A stretch of 64,000 nucleotides of DNA from Nocardioides bruguierae. GTDB lineage: Bacteria; Actinomycetota; Actinomycetes; Propionibacteriales; Nocardioidaceae. The notes beneath the pieces were generated by a model. It saw only the letters and a program-made list of their open reading frames with translations. It was not told where the DNA came from and made no database searches. Positions 34,847-44,005 of the stretch are shown here, piece by piece. Made by a program: the position numbers and the translations under genes. The DNA is taken from contig NZ_JAMOIL010000023.1 of NCBI RefSeq assembly GCF_023656415.1, positions 1-64,000 of the forward strand, in the 5' to 3' direction. The number at the start of each line of letters is the position of its first letter. The first letter of the stretch is position 1.

Positions 34847-35902
34847 TCAGGGCGCCGGGACGGCGGCGAGCACCGCGTCCACGACGTCCTCGGGGCGCAC
34901 GCGGTCGGCCTGGGCGTCGAAGGTGAGCACGAGCCGGTGGCGGAGCACCTGGTGGGCGAGCGCGACGACGTCGTCGGGTCGCACGTGGTCGCGGCCGGCC
35001 AGCAGCGCGACGGCGCGGGCCACGGAGAAGAAGGCGATGCTGGCGCGGGGGCTGGCGCCTGTCTCGACGGCCTCGGCGAGCGCGCCGTCGAGCAGGGTGG
35101 CGGTGCTGCGGGTGGCGGTCACCAGGCGCACGACGTAGTCCTTGACGGACGGCTCCACGTGCACCCGGGTGACCAGCCGCTGGAGCTCGGTGACGGCGGC
35201 CAGGTCGATGGCCGGCGCCCGGTGGGCCGGGTCCCCGCCGTCGCCGTGCGCGCCCCCGGAGAGCGCTCCGGACTCGACCCGGTCGAGCACGGCCACCTCC
35301 TCGGCGTGCGAGGGGTAGTCGAGCACCTCCTTGAGCATGAACCGGTCGAGCTGGGCCTGCGGCAGCAGGTAGGTGCCCTCCTCGTCGAGGGGGTTCTGGG
35401 TGGCGAGCACGAGGAACGGACGCGGCAGGGCGTGCGTCTGCCCGGCGATCGAGGTGTGCCCCTCGCCCATCGCCTCCAGCAGCGCCGACTGGGTCTTGGC
35501 CGAGGCGCGGTTGACCTCGTCGAGCAGCACCACGTTGGCGTGCACCGGGCCGAGCTGGGTGGAGAAGGTGTGGTCGCGGGGGTCGTAGACCTGGGTGCCG
35601 ATGATGTCGGAGGGCAGCAGGTCCGGCGTGCACTGGATGCGGCTGAACCGCGCCCCCACCGCGTGGGCCAGGGTGCTGGCGGCCAGCGTCTTGGCCAGGC
35701 CGGGCACCGACTCCACCAGCAGGTGGCCGCCGGTGGTCAGGGCCACGAGCAGGCTGCGGCGCAGCGACTCCTGCCCCACCACGCTCGCCCCGACCCGGGC
35801 GTCGACCGCACCGGCCAGCGCGACCGCGCGCTCCACCTCCGCGCGGCTCAGCACCTCGCGGGGGTGCGCCGCGCCCGTCGTCGTCCCGGCGTCCGTGCTC
35901 AC
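34847..35902 (-). CDS. MoxR-family AAA+ ATPase
   Basis: The 351-residue ATPase has a Walker A variant GGHLLVESVPGLAKT, a Walker B NVVLLDEVNRASAKTQSALLEAMGEG, sensor 1 LVLATQNPLDEEGTYLLPQAQLDRF, and the C-terminal lid with ASPRASIAFFSVARAVALL. MoxR proteins act as chaperones for metal insertion or complex assembly, usually with VWA proteins, as here. GTG 35902 is preceded by ggagg and, just before that, a perfect 12-bp hairpin (35916-35946). It is first in a six-gene minus-strand operon. Confidence 0.92.
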   Translation of the reverse strand: MSTDAGTTTGAAHPREVLSRAEVERAVALAGAVDARVGASVVGQESLRRSLLVALTTGGHLLVESVPGLAKTLAASTLAHAVGARFSRIQCTPDLLPSDIIGTQVYDPRDHTFSTQLGPVHANVVLLDEVNRASAKTQSALLEAMGEGHTSIAGQTHALPRPFLVLATQNPLDEEGTYLLPQAQLDRFMLKEVLDYPSHAEEVAVLDRVESGALSGGAHGDGGDPAHRAPAIDLAAVTELQRLVTRVHVEPSVKDYVVRLVTATRSTATLLDGALAEAVETGASPRASIAFFSVARAVALLAGRDHVRPDDVVALAHQVLRHRLVLTFDAQADRVRPEDVVDAVLAAVPAP

Positions 35903-35915
35903 GCGCCCATCCTCC

Positions 35916-35946
35916 CCGAGTCGGCAGCAACTTTCTGCCGACTCGG
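35916..35946 (-). promoter_or_regulatory. 12-bp perfect hairpin abutting the moxR ribosome site
   Basis: ccgagtcggcag and ctgccgactcgg pair perfectly around a 7-base loop. On the minus strand the stem ends directly before ggggagg and the moxR GTG 13 bases on, and it is 41 bases after the protease stop. It could be the protease terminator, or a control hairpin for moxR. Fifteen bases of it (tttctgccgactcgg) recur at 23601-23615. Confidence 0.6.
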
Positions 35947-35987
35947 CGAGGGCCGGGCAGCTGGGTGCCAGGTCACGCCGGACAGGC

Positions 35988-38810
35988 TCACCGGCGGATG
36001 CGGAACGGCTCGTCGTTGACGTCGTAGAAGTAGTTCTTGTTGGCCATGACGATCACGCGCGCCGCCGAGGAGCGCCGGTTCGGCAGGCGGATGGCGGCGC
36101 GGCCGTCGTTGAGGGTCTTGCGGCGCATCATCCGCCACGAGTCCCCGCCGTCGAGGGAGAGCTTGATCCTCACGTACCGGGCCAGCTTGCGGGTGCCGTT
36201 GACCCGCCACTTCACCACGATCCGCTGGCCGGCCTGCTTGGCGGCGCCGCCGGCCTGGGAGTAGACGCGGAACGGCCCGGCGTCGGGGTCGACCGTCAGG
36301 ACGGTCTGCGCCCAGGAGGTGCCGCCGGCGTCGGCGACCGCGTCGCGGGCGGTCAGCCGCAGGTGCATCTCGCGCCCACCGGTGCCCTGCGAGCCGCGCC
36401 ACGAGGCGGTGGGCAGGAACTCCGAGAAGCAGGCCGCCTCGCGGGCGGTCGGGTAGTACTCCCCCGAGCGGCGGCAGCCGCCGGAGTCGGCGTTGGTGTT
36501 GCCGGCGAGCACCTGGTCGAGGTCGGGGAACCAGCGGGCCGACCTGCGGGTGGCCACGTTCTGCCCCGGGGACGGGGACTCGTGCGCGGCCGCACCGTCG
36601 ACCTCGGCGGCCGTGCCGAAGACCCGGAACAGCGGGCCCCACCAGGCCTTCTCGCGGCGGTGGTTGTCGACCAGCTCGTACCCGGACGAGGCACCGCGGT
36701 CGTTCTGCTCCCACAGCAGGCTCAGCGGGTCGCCGTCGGCGTCGGTGGCGTCGCCGCGCACCACGAACGGGGTGCGGGTCGGGATGGTGCGGCTCGCCGG
36801 CACCGTGACCACCGGCCGGCGGTTGGCGGTGCGACGGCGGGTGCCCTGGTTGTCGACGGGCCCGCCCTGGGTCGTCTCGCCGACCTCGGCGGTGGCCCCG
36901 GAGCCGGACGCGGTGCTGTCGACGTCCACGACGAGGGCCGGTGCGCCCACGTGGCGGCCGCGGGCGTCGGGGTCGACGGAGTCGGCGAAGACCACCTGGA
37001 AGCCGGTCTCGTCGGGCGCGGTGACGGTCGTCAGCCGCGAGGAGCCGGTGCCGTAGGGGTCGTAGCCCCACGGCGTGATCGTCACGGTGCGGCCGGTGGC
37101 CTCCTCGACGGCCGCCTTCAGGCCCGCCCGGCTGTACTCGCTCACCGGCACCGCCTCGTCCCCCTCGGCGGCGTTGCCCGCGAGGATCGAGAGCGTGTCG
37201 GAGGAAGGGTCGAAGTCGCGCAGGCTGACGGTCTGCACCTCGACGGCGCGGCGCTGGTCGGAGCCGATGTAGCGGCGCACCTGGGTCTGCGAGCGCTGGG
37301 AGAAGTAGGGGTCGGTGTGGTTCTGGAGGTCGTCGGCGCCGCAGATGCCGGCGTAGGCCATCACCGAGGAGCCCGAACCGGGCTCGACCGAGGCGGCCGC
37401 GGTGCGGTTGCCGCCGTAGCAGGCGCCGCCCACGCCGTTGAAGGTGTGCGTGGCGGCGAACTGGTGGCCCAGCTCGTGGGCGACGTAGTCGATGTAGAAG
37501 ACGTCGCCGGTGGGGTCGGGCAGGCCGGTGCAGCCGCCGGCGGCGTAGTCGCGGCCCACGACGCCGAGGTAGGCCAGGCCGCCGCCGTTCTTGCCGAGCA
37601 CGACGTGCCCCACGTCGTAGGAGCCCGCCCCGATGAGCTGGCCGAGCACGGTGCGGGAGCGTCCGATGGTGCCGAGGCCGCAGGTGCCGAGCTGGGCGGG
37701 CGTGTAGCCGTTGGTGTCGCTGGCCTTGTCGAAGCAGGCGTGGGCGCCGCAGGGACCGTCGGCGCCGGTGGCCTGGGCGGCCGTGCCGAGGTTCAGCTTG
37801 CCGGTGCCGTTGACGAGGACGAGGCGGATCGCGAAGTCGTCGTTGTAGACCTGGTTGACCCGGTTGATCATCGTGACCTTGGCGGGCAGCACGTTGGCCC
37901 GGCCGCCGACGGCCTTGCGGTAGGACGGGTCGTTGAGCAGCGCGAGCCGGTAGGTGCGGCGGACGACGCGGGTGCCGGCCAGCTTGTCCTGCGTGCGGGT
38001 GTCGGTGCTGCTGCCCCCGCCGCCGGCGGACCTGCCCTGGGTGCCGCTCTGGCCCGTGGTCTGCGTCGTGCTCTCCGTGCTGTCCTCGGTGTCGGCGGAG
38101 GTGGTGGCCGTGCGGGCGAGCACGGACTCGTCGACCGACTCCTCCAGCGGGGTGCTCTCGGCCAGGGCGGCCGCGGAGTAGGCGACGTGCCGAGTCTCGC
38201 CGCGGCTGACGGTCACCGGGTCCACCAGCCACGTGGTCCGGCCGGTGTCGCTGTCGTCCTCGGGGGTGCCGCGCACCGAGGCGTGCAGGCCGAGGGGCGT
38301 GACGTCGAGCGCGACGGTGGTGGAGACGTCCCCCAGCGCGTGGCCGGCGTAGGTGCGCAGCTCGGGGTGCCGGGCGGCCAGCTTCTTCTGCATGACGCTG
38401 GTCTCGGTGACCACGAACGTCTGGCTGCCGCCGTCGGGGGTGGGCAGGTCGACGGTGGCGGTGGGGGCGGCGGCCTGGCCGCGCACGCTCGTGCGGACGT
38501 CGGCGGGGTCGGGCGTGGTCGCGGGCGCCAGCGCGGCGTCCACGGCGTCGAGGTCGACCTGCACGCCGGTCACCTCGGCCGCATCCTGCTCGAGGTCGAG
38601 GCCGAGGGTCTTCGCGGTGCGCGCGCCCGGGGTGTAGCCCTCGAGCGGCGTGAACAGGTCGCTGCTCGCGCTGCGGCCCTCGGTCTCCGAGGTGCCGCTG
38701 GTGTCGTCGGTGGCGGTGGCCAGCGGGGCGCCGGCCAGCACGAGGGCCGCCGTCACCATCGGCACGAACCACGTCAGTGGCCGGCGGAACCGGCCGCGGT
38801 GCAGATGCAC
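35988..38810 (-). CDS. Large secreted reprolysin-like (metzincin) metalloprotease
   Basis: The 940-residue protein has an N-terminal signal/anchor (LTWFVPMVTAALVLAGAPLATA), a propeptide-like region, a low-complexity Ser/Thr/Gly spacer (about 230-275), and a catalytic domain with AHELGHQFAATHTFNG and a Met-turn SVMAYAGICG. Bacterial reprolysin-like enzymes usually have Gly where this one has Ala (HQFAATH). C-terminal domains include a segment with WEQNDRGAS and an Ig-like end. GTG 38810 is chosen over 38846 since ggggag lies six bases upstream. It is likely an extracellular protease needing Zn; its target is unknown. Confidence 0.85.
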   Translation of the reverse strand: MHLHRGRFRRPLTWFVPMVTAALVLAGAPLATATDDTSGTSETEGRSASSDLFTPLEGYTPGARTAKTLGLDLEQDAAEVTGVQVDLDAVDAALAPATTPDPADVRTSVRGQAAAPTATVDLPTPDGGSQTFVVTETSVMQKKLAARHPELRTYAGHALGDVSTTVALDVTPLGLHASVRGTPEDDSDTGRTTWLVDPVTVSRGETRHVAYSAAALAESTPLEESVDESVLARTATTSADTEDSTESTTQTTGQSGTQGRSAGGGGSSTDTRTQDKLAGTRVVRRTYRLALLNDPSYRKAVGGRANVLPAKVTMINRVNQVYNDDFAIRLVLVNGTGKLNLGTAAQATGADGPCGAHACFDKASDTNGYTPAQLGTCGLGTIGRSRTVLGQLIGAGSYDVGHVVLGKNGGGLAYLGVVGRDYAAGGCTGLPDPTGDVFYIDYVAHELGHQFAATHTFNGVGGACYGGNRTAAASVEPGSGSSVMAYAGICGADDLQNHTDPYFSQRSQTQVRRYIGSDQRRAVEVQTVSLRDFDPSSDTLSILAGNAAEGDEAVPVSEYSRAGLKAAVEEATGRTVTITPWGYDPYGTGSSRLTTVTAPDETGFQVVFADSVDPDARGRHVGAPALVVDVDSTASGSGATAEVGETTQGGPVDNQGTRRRTANRRPVVTVPASRTIPTRTPFVVRGDATDADGDPLSLLWEQNDRGASSGYELVDNHRREKAWWGPLFRVFGTAAEVDGAAAHESPSPGQNVATRRSARWFPDLDQVLAGNTNADSGGCRRSGEYYPTAREAACFSEFLPTASWRGSQGTGGREMHLRLTARDAVADAGGTSWAQTVLTVDPDAGPFRVYSQAGGAAKQAGQRIVVKWRVNGTRKLARYVRIKLSLDGGDSWRMMRRKTLNDGRAAIRLPNRRSSAARVIVMANKNYFYDVNDEPFRIRR

Positions 38811-38968
38811 GCGTCTCCCCTGCTTCGTCGACTGCTGGAGGGCCACCGGGTACCGGCGGCTCGCTCACGGTAGCGGTCTATACCGACAGCGGGAGAGTCA
38901 TGGTCGCGGACCGTGAGGAGGTCGTGACCTCCGCACCGTCCGACCTCACCGCACGCGCAGGGGGGAGC

Positions 38969-39655
38969 TCAGCCCTGCTGGAAGGCCCAGCGGCCGAGCA
39001 GCGTGCCGGAGTCCTCCAGCAGCAGGCGCAGGTCGAGGGTCATGTCGACGGGCGCACCCTCGGTGATGCGCGGGTAGGCGCCGGCGACCAGGCGGGGCAC
39101 GGTGGTCATCGTCAGCTCGTCGACGCAGCCCTGGAAGACCATGTCGCGCAGCAGGTGCGGGCCGCCCTCGCAGAGCTGGGAGAACCAGCCGCGGCCGGCG
39201 AGCTCGGACTTGAGCATCGGCAGGTCCACGCGGTGCGAGCCCAGGATGATGATGTGGTCCTCACCGAGGATCTCGGTGGCCTCGGCCAGGCCGTCGGAGC
39301 GCGAGCAGGTGGCCAGGTAGACCGAGCCCTGCGGGGCGTCGCGCAGCTTCTCCGGCACCTGGGCCTTGCGGCTGACCAGGACGGTCGGCTTGTCCAGCGG
39401 CTCGTAGCCCTCGACCTTGGCGGTGCCGGCGCCGACCACGACCACGTCGGCCAGGTCGCGCAGGGTGGCGAAGACCCGCTGGTCGGGGGCGGTGTTGATC
39501 GAGCCGGAGAGGGCGTCGTCGCCGGTGGCGGACCCGTCCACCGTGCTGACCATGTTGACCCGCAGGAACGGGGACCCGGTGGGCACCGCGTACAGACCGC
39601 GCAGGTCCTCGTCGGTGACGTTCTCGTTCGGCTCGGCTCCGGTGAGGACTCGCAT
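38969..39655 (-). CDS. Pyrimidine reductase family protein (RibD C-terminal type)
   Basis: The 228-residue protein matches the stand-alone RibD-C/dihydrofolate-reductase-like family: FLRVNMVSTVDGSATGDDALSGSINTAPDQRVF, DVVVVGAGTAKVEGY, and LCEGGPHLLRDMVFQGCVDELTMTTVP. It probably reduces a pterin- or riboflavin-like substrate with NADPH. The ATG at 39655 has ggag seven bases upstream. There is no riboflavin operon nearby. Confidence 0.85.
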   Translation of the reverse strand: MRVLTGAEPNENVTDEDLRGLYAVPTGSPFLRVNMVSTVDGSATGDDALSGSINTAPDQRVFATLRDLADVVVVGAGTAKVEGYEPLDKPTVLVSRKAQVPEKLRDAPQGSVYLATCSRSDGLAEATEILGEDHIIILGSHRVDLPMLKSELAGRGWFSQLCEGGPHLLRDMVFQGCVDELTMTTVPRLVAGAYPRITEGAPVDMTLDLRLLLEDSGTLLGRWAFQQG

Positions 39656-39779
39656 CGTGGTCTCCGTTCCCAGGAGGTCGGACGAGGCCTGCCGCCTCAT
39701 CGGTCGTACGTGACTAGGAAAGCAGGTCCGTCTTCACCTGCGCTCGGCAGGGCACCCTTTCCCCACCCTGGTCCAGCAC

Positions 39780-39905
39780 GCACCGGCCCCGCTGGTCGAG
39801 GAGGGCCGGCGCCGGGTCGAGGACGCGCGGAGCCGCCGCCGCAGGTCGAGGACGCGCGGAGCCGCCGCTGGTCGAGGAAGGACGAAGTCCTGTCGCGAGA
39901 CCGAG
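39780..39905. repeat. Dispersed repeat copies beside the DUF222 gene
   Basis: ggtcgagga-type units recur here, including two copies of aggtcgaggacgcgcggagc-like sequence and one full hairpin element at 39866-39902 whose core is aggac-gaa-gtcct. The same element occurs twice at the start of the crtB reading frame (48185, 48248) and once in its linker (49216). The surrounding 39656-39937 holds no gene I can support. Confidence 0.8.
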
Positions 39906-39937
39906 ACGCCGAACACGGAGCAGGACGCACCGCACCC

Positions 39938-41230
39938 CTACGTCCTCCGGTGGAACCGCACCTGGTTCCCGGCGACCACCTCGGAGTCGTACGCCGGGTC
40001 GTGGATGCGCCGGTGGTGGTGCCCGCACAGCAACCGACCGTTGCCGAGGTCGGTGGGTCCACCGCGTGACCACGGTCGGTCGTGGTGGGCGTGGCAGAAC
40101 CCGGCCGGGGCGTCGCACCCGTCGGCGGTGCAGCCGCGGTCGCGCCGCTGGAGGACGAGCCGCTGGGCCTTGGAGAAGAGCCGCCGCTGGCGTCCGAGGT
40201 CGAGCACCTGGCCGTGGCCGCCGAGCACGGCGGGCACGAGTCCGGCCTCGCAGGCGGTGCGACGGGCGTCGGAGGCGGAGAGCCGCTCGCCGGTGTCGAG
40301 CGTGGCGGCGCCGCCGCCGTCGCGGTCGAGCAGCTGCTCGAGGGTCATGGTGACGACGACCGTCGCGCTGGCGCCGCCGGCGTCGGGCAGGGCGTCGGCC
40401 GGGATGCGGTCGAGCAGCTCGCAGAACGCCTGCCCCATGCGGAACCGGAACGGCTGGGACGCGCCCGGCTCCCGAACAGCGGGCTCGTCGCCGTGCTGCT
40501 TCTGCAAAGGCGCGGCGAGCGCGTGCAGGGCCTTGCGCAGCGCGGCTCCCTGCGCGGAGGGGATGCGGAAGCGTCCGTAGGTGGAGCCCTGCCCGTCGTC
40601 GGCCATCCAGAGGTCGGCCCGCTCCCACGCGGCGCGCTCCTGGTCGGAGAGCAGCTTGGCGTCGTGGGCCTCGGCGATCTCGGGGGCGACCACGTGGAGC
40701 AGGCGGTCGCCGAGGACCCTCAGCTCGCGGGGGCCGAAGTCCCGCGCCTCGTCCAGGAGGTGGCGCTCGGCCCGGCGCACGAGGCCCTCGTCGAGGTCGC
40801 CCGGGAGCCTGTCGAGGGCGCGCATGACGACGTCGGCCTGCTCGGCGTTGACGTGACCGTCGGCCAGCGCCCCGGCCACGCCGTGCCAGCGCCCCAGCGA
40901 GGCCGCGAACCGCGACCGGCGCCGGGCCTCACGCACGGACAGTCGCGACGTGTGGGCCAGCCAGGCGCCCGCGTCCCGCGTGCCGCTCTCGGTGCCGACG
41001 CCGACCGCCTCGGCCTGCGCCGTGATGCGTGAGCGCAGCGCCACCAGACGCGCCTCGACGGCGGTCACGGCCTGCAGCGCCTCCGCCGCGGCCGCCTCGT
41101 CGAGGCCGAGCAGCGACGTGGCGAGGCCCTCGGCCACCAGCGTGTCCAGCAGGGCGAGCACGGCCGACACCGGGTGCGCGTCACCCGGTGTCGTCCACGT
41201 CTCGGCCCTGCTCGTCGTCATAGAAGACAT
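39938..41230 (-). CDS. DUF222 / HNH endonuclease-domain protein (13E12-type)
   Basis: The 430-residue protein has the long Ala-rich helical DUF222 region (ALLDTLVAEGLATSLLGLDEAAAAEALQAV, DAGAWLAHTSRLSVREARRR) and a C-terminal HNH nuclease motif: CTADGCDAPAGFCHAHHDRPWSRGGPTDLGNGRLLCGHHHRRIHD, with the zinc-binding Cys pair and HH catalytic region. These are abundant multi-copy genes in Nocardioides and mycobacteria (13E12 repeat family). Start: ATG 41230 or 41221. The function is unknown. Confidence 0.87.
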   Translation of the reverse strand: MSSMTTSRAETWTTPGDAHPVSAVLALLDTLVAEGLATSLLGLDEAAAAEALQAVTAVEARLVALRSRITAQAEAVGVGTESGTRDAGAWLAHTSRLSVREARRRSRFAASLGRWHGVAGALADGHVNAEQADVVMRALDRLPGDLDEGLVRRAERHLLDEARDFGPRELRVLGDRLLHVVAPEIAEAHDAKLLSDQERAAWERADLWMADDGQGSTYGRFRIPSAQGAALRKALHALAAPLQKQHGDEPAVREPGASQPFRFRMGQAFCELLDRIPADALPDAGGASATVVVTMTLEQLLDRDGGGAATLDTGERLSASDARRTACEAGLVPAVLGGHGQVLDLGRQRRLFSKAQRLVLQRRDRGCTADGCDAPAGFCHAHHDRPWSRGGPTDLGNGRLLCGHHHRRIHDPAYDSEVVAGNQVRFHRRT

Positions 41231-41306
41231 GACACCAGAGACCACCGACAGTCACCGTCGAGCGGCGGGAGGCACCTCCCTGGGGGGGAGGTCAGCCCAC
41301 GATCGG

Positions 41307-42350
41307 TCAGCCCAGGCGCTTGCGCGCGACCGCCTTGTTGCCCGCCTCGTCCACGGCCGTGGCGACGAGCACGGTGCTGCCGCCGCGGCGCACCTTCTTC
41401 ACCACGCAGCGGCGCAGACCGGACGTCGCGTCCGCGGCGCGGCAGCGACGGCCCTTGAACCGCACGCTCGGCGCGGTGGTGTCGATGCGGATCACCTTCG
41501 TGGTCGCGACGGCCTTGCCGCCGTCCTTGGCGACGATCCGCTGGGTGACCTTGGTGCCGCGGGTGTCCTCGTCCAGGCGGACGGCGGCGGGGCAGCCGCC
41601 GATGATCGCGGCGGTGGTCGGCGAGCAGACCGGCACGACCTTCACCACGGACCGGTACCAGCCCGACGCGGTGGGCTTGCGGGTGCTGCGCACGCGCAGC
41701 CGCAGGCCCGGGTCGCTGCGGTGGTCGCTGCCGGTCGAGGCGAGGTGCGCTGCGTCGCCGACGTAGCTGGCGGTCACGGTGTAGTCACTGCCCGGCGGGA
41801 GCGTCGTCTCGAGGTGCGCAGCCGCGCCGTCGAGCGTGAGCGGGATGGCGCTGCCACCGCTCGAGCCGTCGACGGCCACGGTGACGGCGACCTGCCCGGT
41901 GGGCTCGACGCCGGCGCCGGCCACGGTGTCCGCGACGGACACCCGGATCTCGCCCTTCACGATCTGCACCGTCGTCCGCGTCGGTGCGAGCTCCACGTCG
42001 AAGCTCACGACCGTGTAGGTGGAGTCCCAGCTGGCGTTGCCGGCCTGCTGGAAGATGAAGGAGCACTCACCGGTCGCGACGAACTCGTAGACGCCGTCGC
42101 TGGAGACGCACGGACCAGAAGGACTGCTGAGCAGCCCGACGCTGACGGGCAGCCCGGACGACGCGGTCGGGTTCGGCACCCACGTCCGCCCGACGAGCCC
42201 GGGGTCGGGCACGTCCCCGACGTCGATGGTCTGGGTCGCGTCGGTGGTCGGGTCGGCCGCCTGCGCGGGCGCGGCCAGCAGCCCACCCACCAGCAGCCCC
42301 ACGGCCAGCAGTCCAAGGACGAGCGAGTGACGAAGAGAGAAGACGTGCAC
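41307..42350 (-). CDS. Secreted Ig-like-repeat protein
   Basis: The 347-residue protein has a clear signal peptide (LRHSLVLGLLAVGLLVGGLLAAPAQA) and about three beta-rich Ig-like modules: SFDVELAPTRTTVQIVKGEIRVSVADTVAGAGVEPTGQVAV in the middle and KVIRIDTTAPSVRFKGRRC...VVKKVRRGGSTVLVATAVDEAGNKA at the end, like cell-surface HYR/Big domains. GTG 42350 is preceded by ggagga. It belongs to a run of exported proteins upstream of the carotenoid genes. The binding partner is unknown. Confidence 0.7.
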   Translation of the reverse strand: MHVFSLRHSLVLGLLAVGLLVGGLLAAPAQAADPTTDATQTIDVGDVPDPGLVGRTWVPNPTASSGLPVSVGLLSSPSGPCVSSDGVYEFVATGECSFIFQQAGNASWDSTYTVVSFDVELAPTRTTVQIVKGEIRVSVADTVAGAGVEPTGQVAVTVAVDGSSGGSAIPLTLDGAAAHLETTLPPGSDYTVTASYVGDAAHLASTGSDHRSDPGLRLRVRSTRKPTASGWYRSVVKVVPVCSPTTAAIIGGCPAAVRLDEDTRGTKVTQRIVAKDGGKAVATTKVIRIDTTAPSVRFKGRRCRAADATSGLRRCVVKKVRRGGSTVLVATAVDEAGNKAVARKRLG

Positions 42351-42760
42351 GGGTCCTCCAAGGTCGAAGTGCGGCTGCCCCACCGCAGGGCCCGACCGTA
42401 GGTCAGTCATGAGGGGCATGGCAGGCGTGCCGACGAGGTCGTCGGGCAGGTCCAGACCTGGCGCTCGACGGTGAGCGGGCTGCCGCCGTCGACCCCGGCG
42501 TGGATACGTGCTGCAGAGCGACGACCGGAACGCGGACGACCGAGGAGAGCTGACGATCCCGCGCAGTGGCACAGCTCTGGCGCCTCGGCCCGTCCTCGGC
42601 TCGCGTTCCCCCCGTGAGCGGCATGGCCCCGTGCCCGAGGCCGCGTCCTCCGCTCGCTCCTCAGACTAGGAGAACGTCGTCACACCGGGGGCGTCTTCAC
42701 GAGACCTGAACGCAAAGACTCGCGCCACCGCCACCTCAGCGCCCTCCGCACAGCACCACC
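42351..42760. other. Intergenic stretch without supported gene
   Basis: Neither strand has a frame with recognisable protein sequence, and short frames here have arginine/serine-rich shadow composition. It contains several tandem gacgacc/gacgagg motifs but no clear hairpin terminator. A small RNA cannot be excluded. Confidence 0.5.
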
Positions 42761-43513
42761 TCAGAACCTCGTGGTGTAGGTCCCGGTCTTGACCCGGTAG
42801 TAGTTGCGCCCGGACCCGAGGAACCGCAGCACCACCTTCTTGCCACGCCACGACTTCGGGAGCGCCCACTTCACGGAGGCCGTGCCCTTCTTGAGGGAGG
42901 CGCGTCCGACCTTGGACCACTTCTGCTTGCCGACCTTGCCCTGCATGGTGATCGTCATCCCGGACTTGATCGCCTTCTTCGCACTGTCGACGGCCTTGAC
43001 TGCGGTCGTGCCGGTGCGCCGGCCCTTGGCGATGCGGCCGGGCCGCAGGGTCGAGGCGTGCAGCATGGTGGCGTTGAAGTTGTAGGTGCCCCCGTTCCGG
43101 TAGTAGCGGGAGAAGAACATCAGGACGTGGTCGCCGGCCCGTCCGCTGGTGAACTCGGTGCGCTGCCGGTTGTTGGACTCGGCGTAGTACTCGTCGTAGT
43201 CCGAGGAGCCGACGCTGAAGTCGTCGGTACCGACCGGGAAGACCCGGAGCATGTTGTAGGAGTCGTCCTCGATCTCCCAGTCGATCCGCACCCTGTCGCC
43301 GGCGGCCACCGGCAGCCTCCAGTACTCGTAGTGGTTGCCCTGAGCGTCCTCGTAGGTCTCGGTGGTGCCGTAGTACTGCACGCGGGAGCGGATCTTCTCG
43401 GAGCCCTCGATCGTGTCGCCGTCGGCGCTCGCGGGGCCGGCGAGGCCGGTCACGACGAGCGCAGGGACGAGCAGGAACGAGCACAGGCGCAGGAGCGAGC
43501 GGGCGAGCGTCAT
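42761..43513 (-). CDS. Secreted hypothetical protein
   Basis: The 250-residue protein has a signal peptide (LLRLCSFLLVPALVVTGLAGPASA) and a mature part rich in Tyr, Asp and Lys. The first half (EYWRLPVAAGDRVRIDWEIED...GDHVLMFFSRYYRNGGTYNF) resembles a jelly-roll/prepeptidase-like beta domain; the second half is a basic beta domain (GKQKWSKVGRASLKKGTASVKWALPKSWRGKKVVLRF) seen in actinobacterial surface proteins. ATG 43513 has ggaggt upstream, and TAGGTT at 43552-43557 is a good -10. Its function is unknown. Confidence 0.7.
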   Translation of the reverse strand: MTLARSLLRLCSFLLVPALVVTGLAGPASADGDTIEGSEKIRSRVQYYGTTETYEDAQGNHYEYWRLPVAAGDRVRIDWEIEDDSYNMLRVFPVGTDDFSVGSSDYDEYYAESNNRQRTEFTSGRAGDHVLMFFSRYYRNGGTYNFNATMLHASTLRPGRIAKGRRTGTTAVKAVDSAKKAIKSGMTITMQGKVGKQKWSKVGRASLKKGTASVKWALPKSWRGKKVVLRFLGSGRNYYRVKTGTYTTRF

Positions 43514-43778
43514 CGGGTACCTCCGGGTCACGGGGTGCTGGGGTCGCCAGGAACCTAGGAAGGCTCTTCACCCACCGCATGCCCGTCCGTACCAGGCTCC
43601 GCGCAGGCACAGGGGACGCCTGCGGGGCACCCGTTCCGGCCCGGGCCGGATTTCGGGGCAGCCCAGGGCTGCCGAGCTGACCCGCCATGCCGTCCGCGGG
43701 CCCGCGCCGCCACCTCCGCCCCGCGTGACGTCGACCCGCCGAGTTCCCCCGTCTGAGGTACGGCCTCCAGACGCACCA

Positions 43779-43810
43779 CGGCCCGCCGATCACGGTCGAT
43801 CGACGGGCCG
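43779..43810 (-). terminator. Hairpin terminator after the first microprotein gene
   Basis: cggcccgccgatc and gatcgacgggccg pair over 13 bases with one mismatch around a 6-base loop. The hairpin lies 27 bases after the stop of the 38-residue gene on the minus strand, and no gene is supported in the rest of 43514-43837. Confidence 0.65.
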
Positions 43811-43837
43811 AGGTGAGCCAGACAGGGCAGGACCAGG

Positions 43838-43954
43838 TCAGTCCCGCCCAGCGACCTGGTAGCTCCGCTCCCGACCGTGGTACTTCGGGTCGTGCGGGCA
43901 GGCACGCCCGTACTTCCGCAGGCAGCGGATCTTCCTGTAGACGTGCTTGAGCAT
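43838..43954 (-). CDS. Microprotein with C-x7-C-x-H-x4-H motif, copy 1
   Basis: The 38-residue basic peptide has Cys11, Cys19, His21 and His26 (ending CPHDPKYHG), a spacing that could hold one zinc ion. A second gene 240 bases away encodes a peptide with the same four residues at the same positions and 14 of its first 27 residues identical. The ATG at 43954 is preceded by ggggggacacg. Both copies also share promoter and leader structure. I know no characterised family for it; two matched copies make a real gene much more likely than chance. Confidence 0.65.
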   Translation of the reverse strand: MLKHVYRKIRCLRKYGRACPHDPKYHGRERSYQVAGRD

Positions 43955-44005
43955 CGTGTCCCCCCATGCAGCTCCGGGTTGGGGCCCGGGTCGTGGCTGA
44001 CGGCG

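Noticed and set aside
35595-38873. Long plus-strand open frame of over 1,000 codons opposite the protease gene
   Set aside because: It has Val/Gly/Ala/Arg-rich shadow composition and no domain, while the minus strand shows a signal peptide, zinc motif and Met-turn. Similar antisense frames opposite the FtsK-like gene (9389-11551), argGH (3969-5636), the 17.5-20.1 kb genes and typA (21508-23163) were rejected for the same reason.
42351-42760. Possible small gene or RNA in the gap upstream of the Ig-like protein
   Set aside because: No frame had protein-like composition and no promoter-terminator pair could be defined, so nothing was annotated beyond the gap itself.
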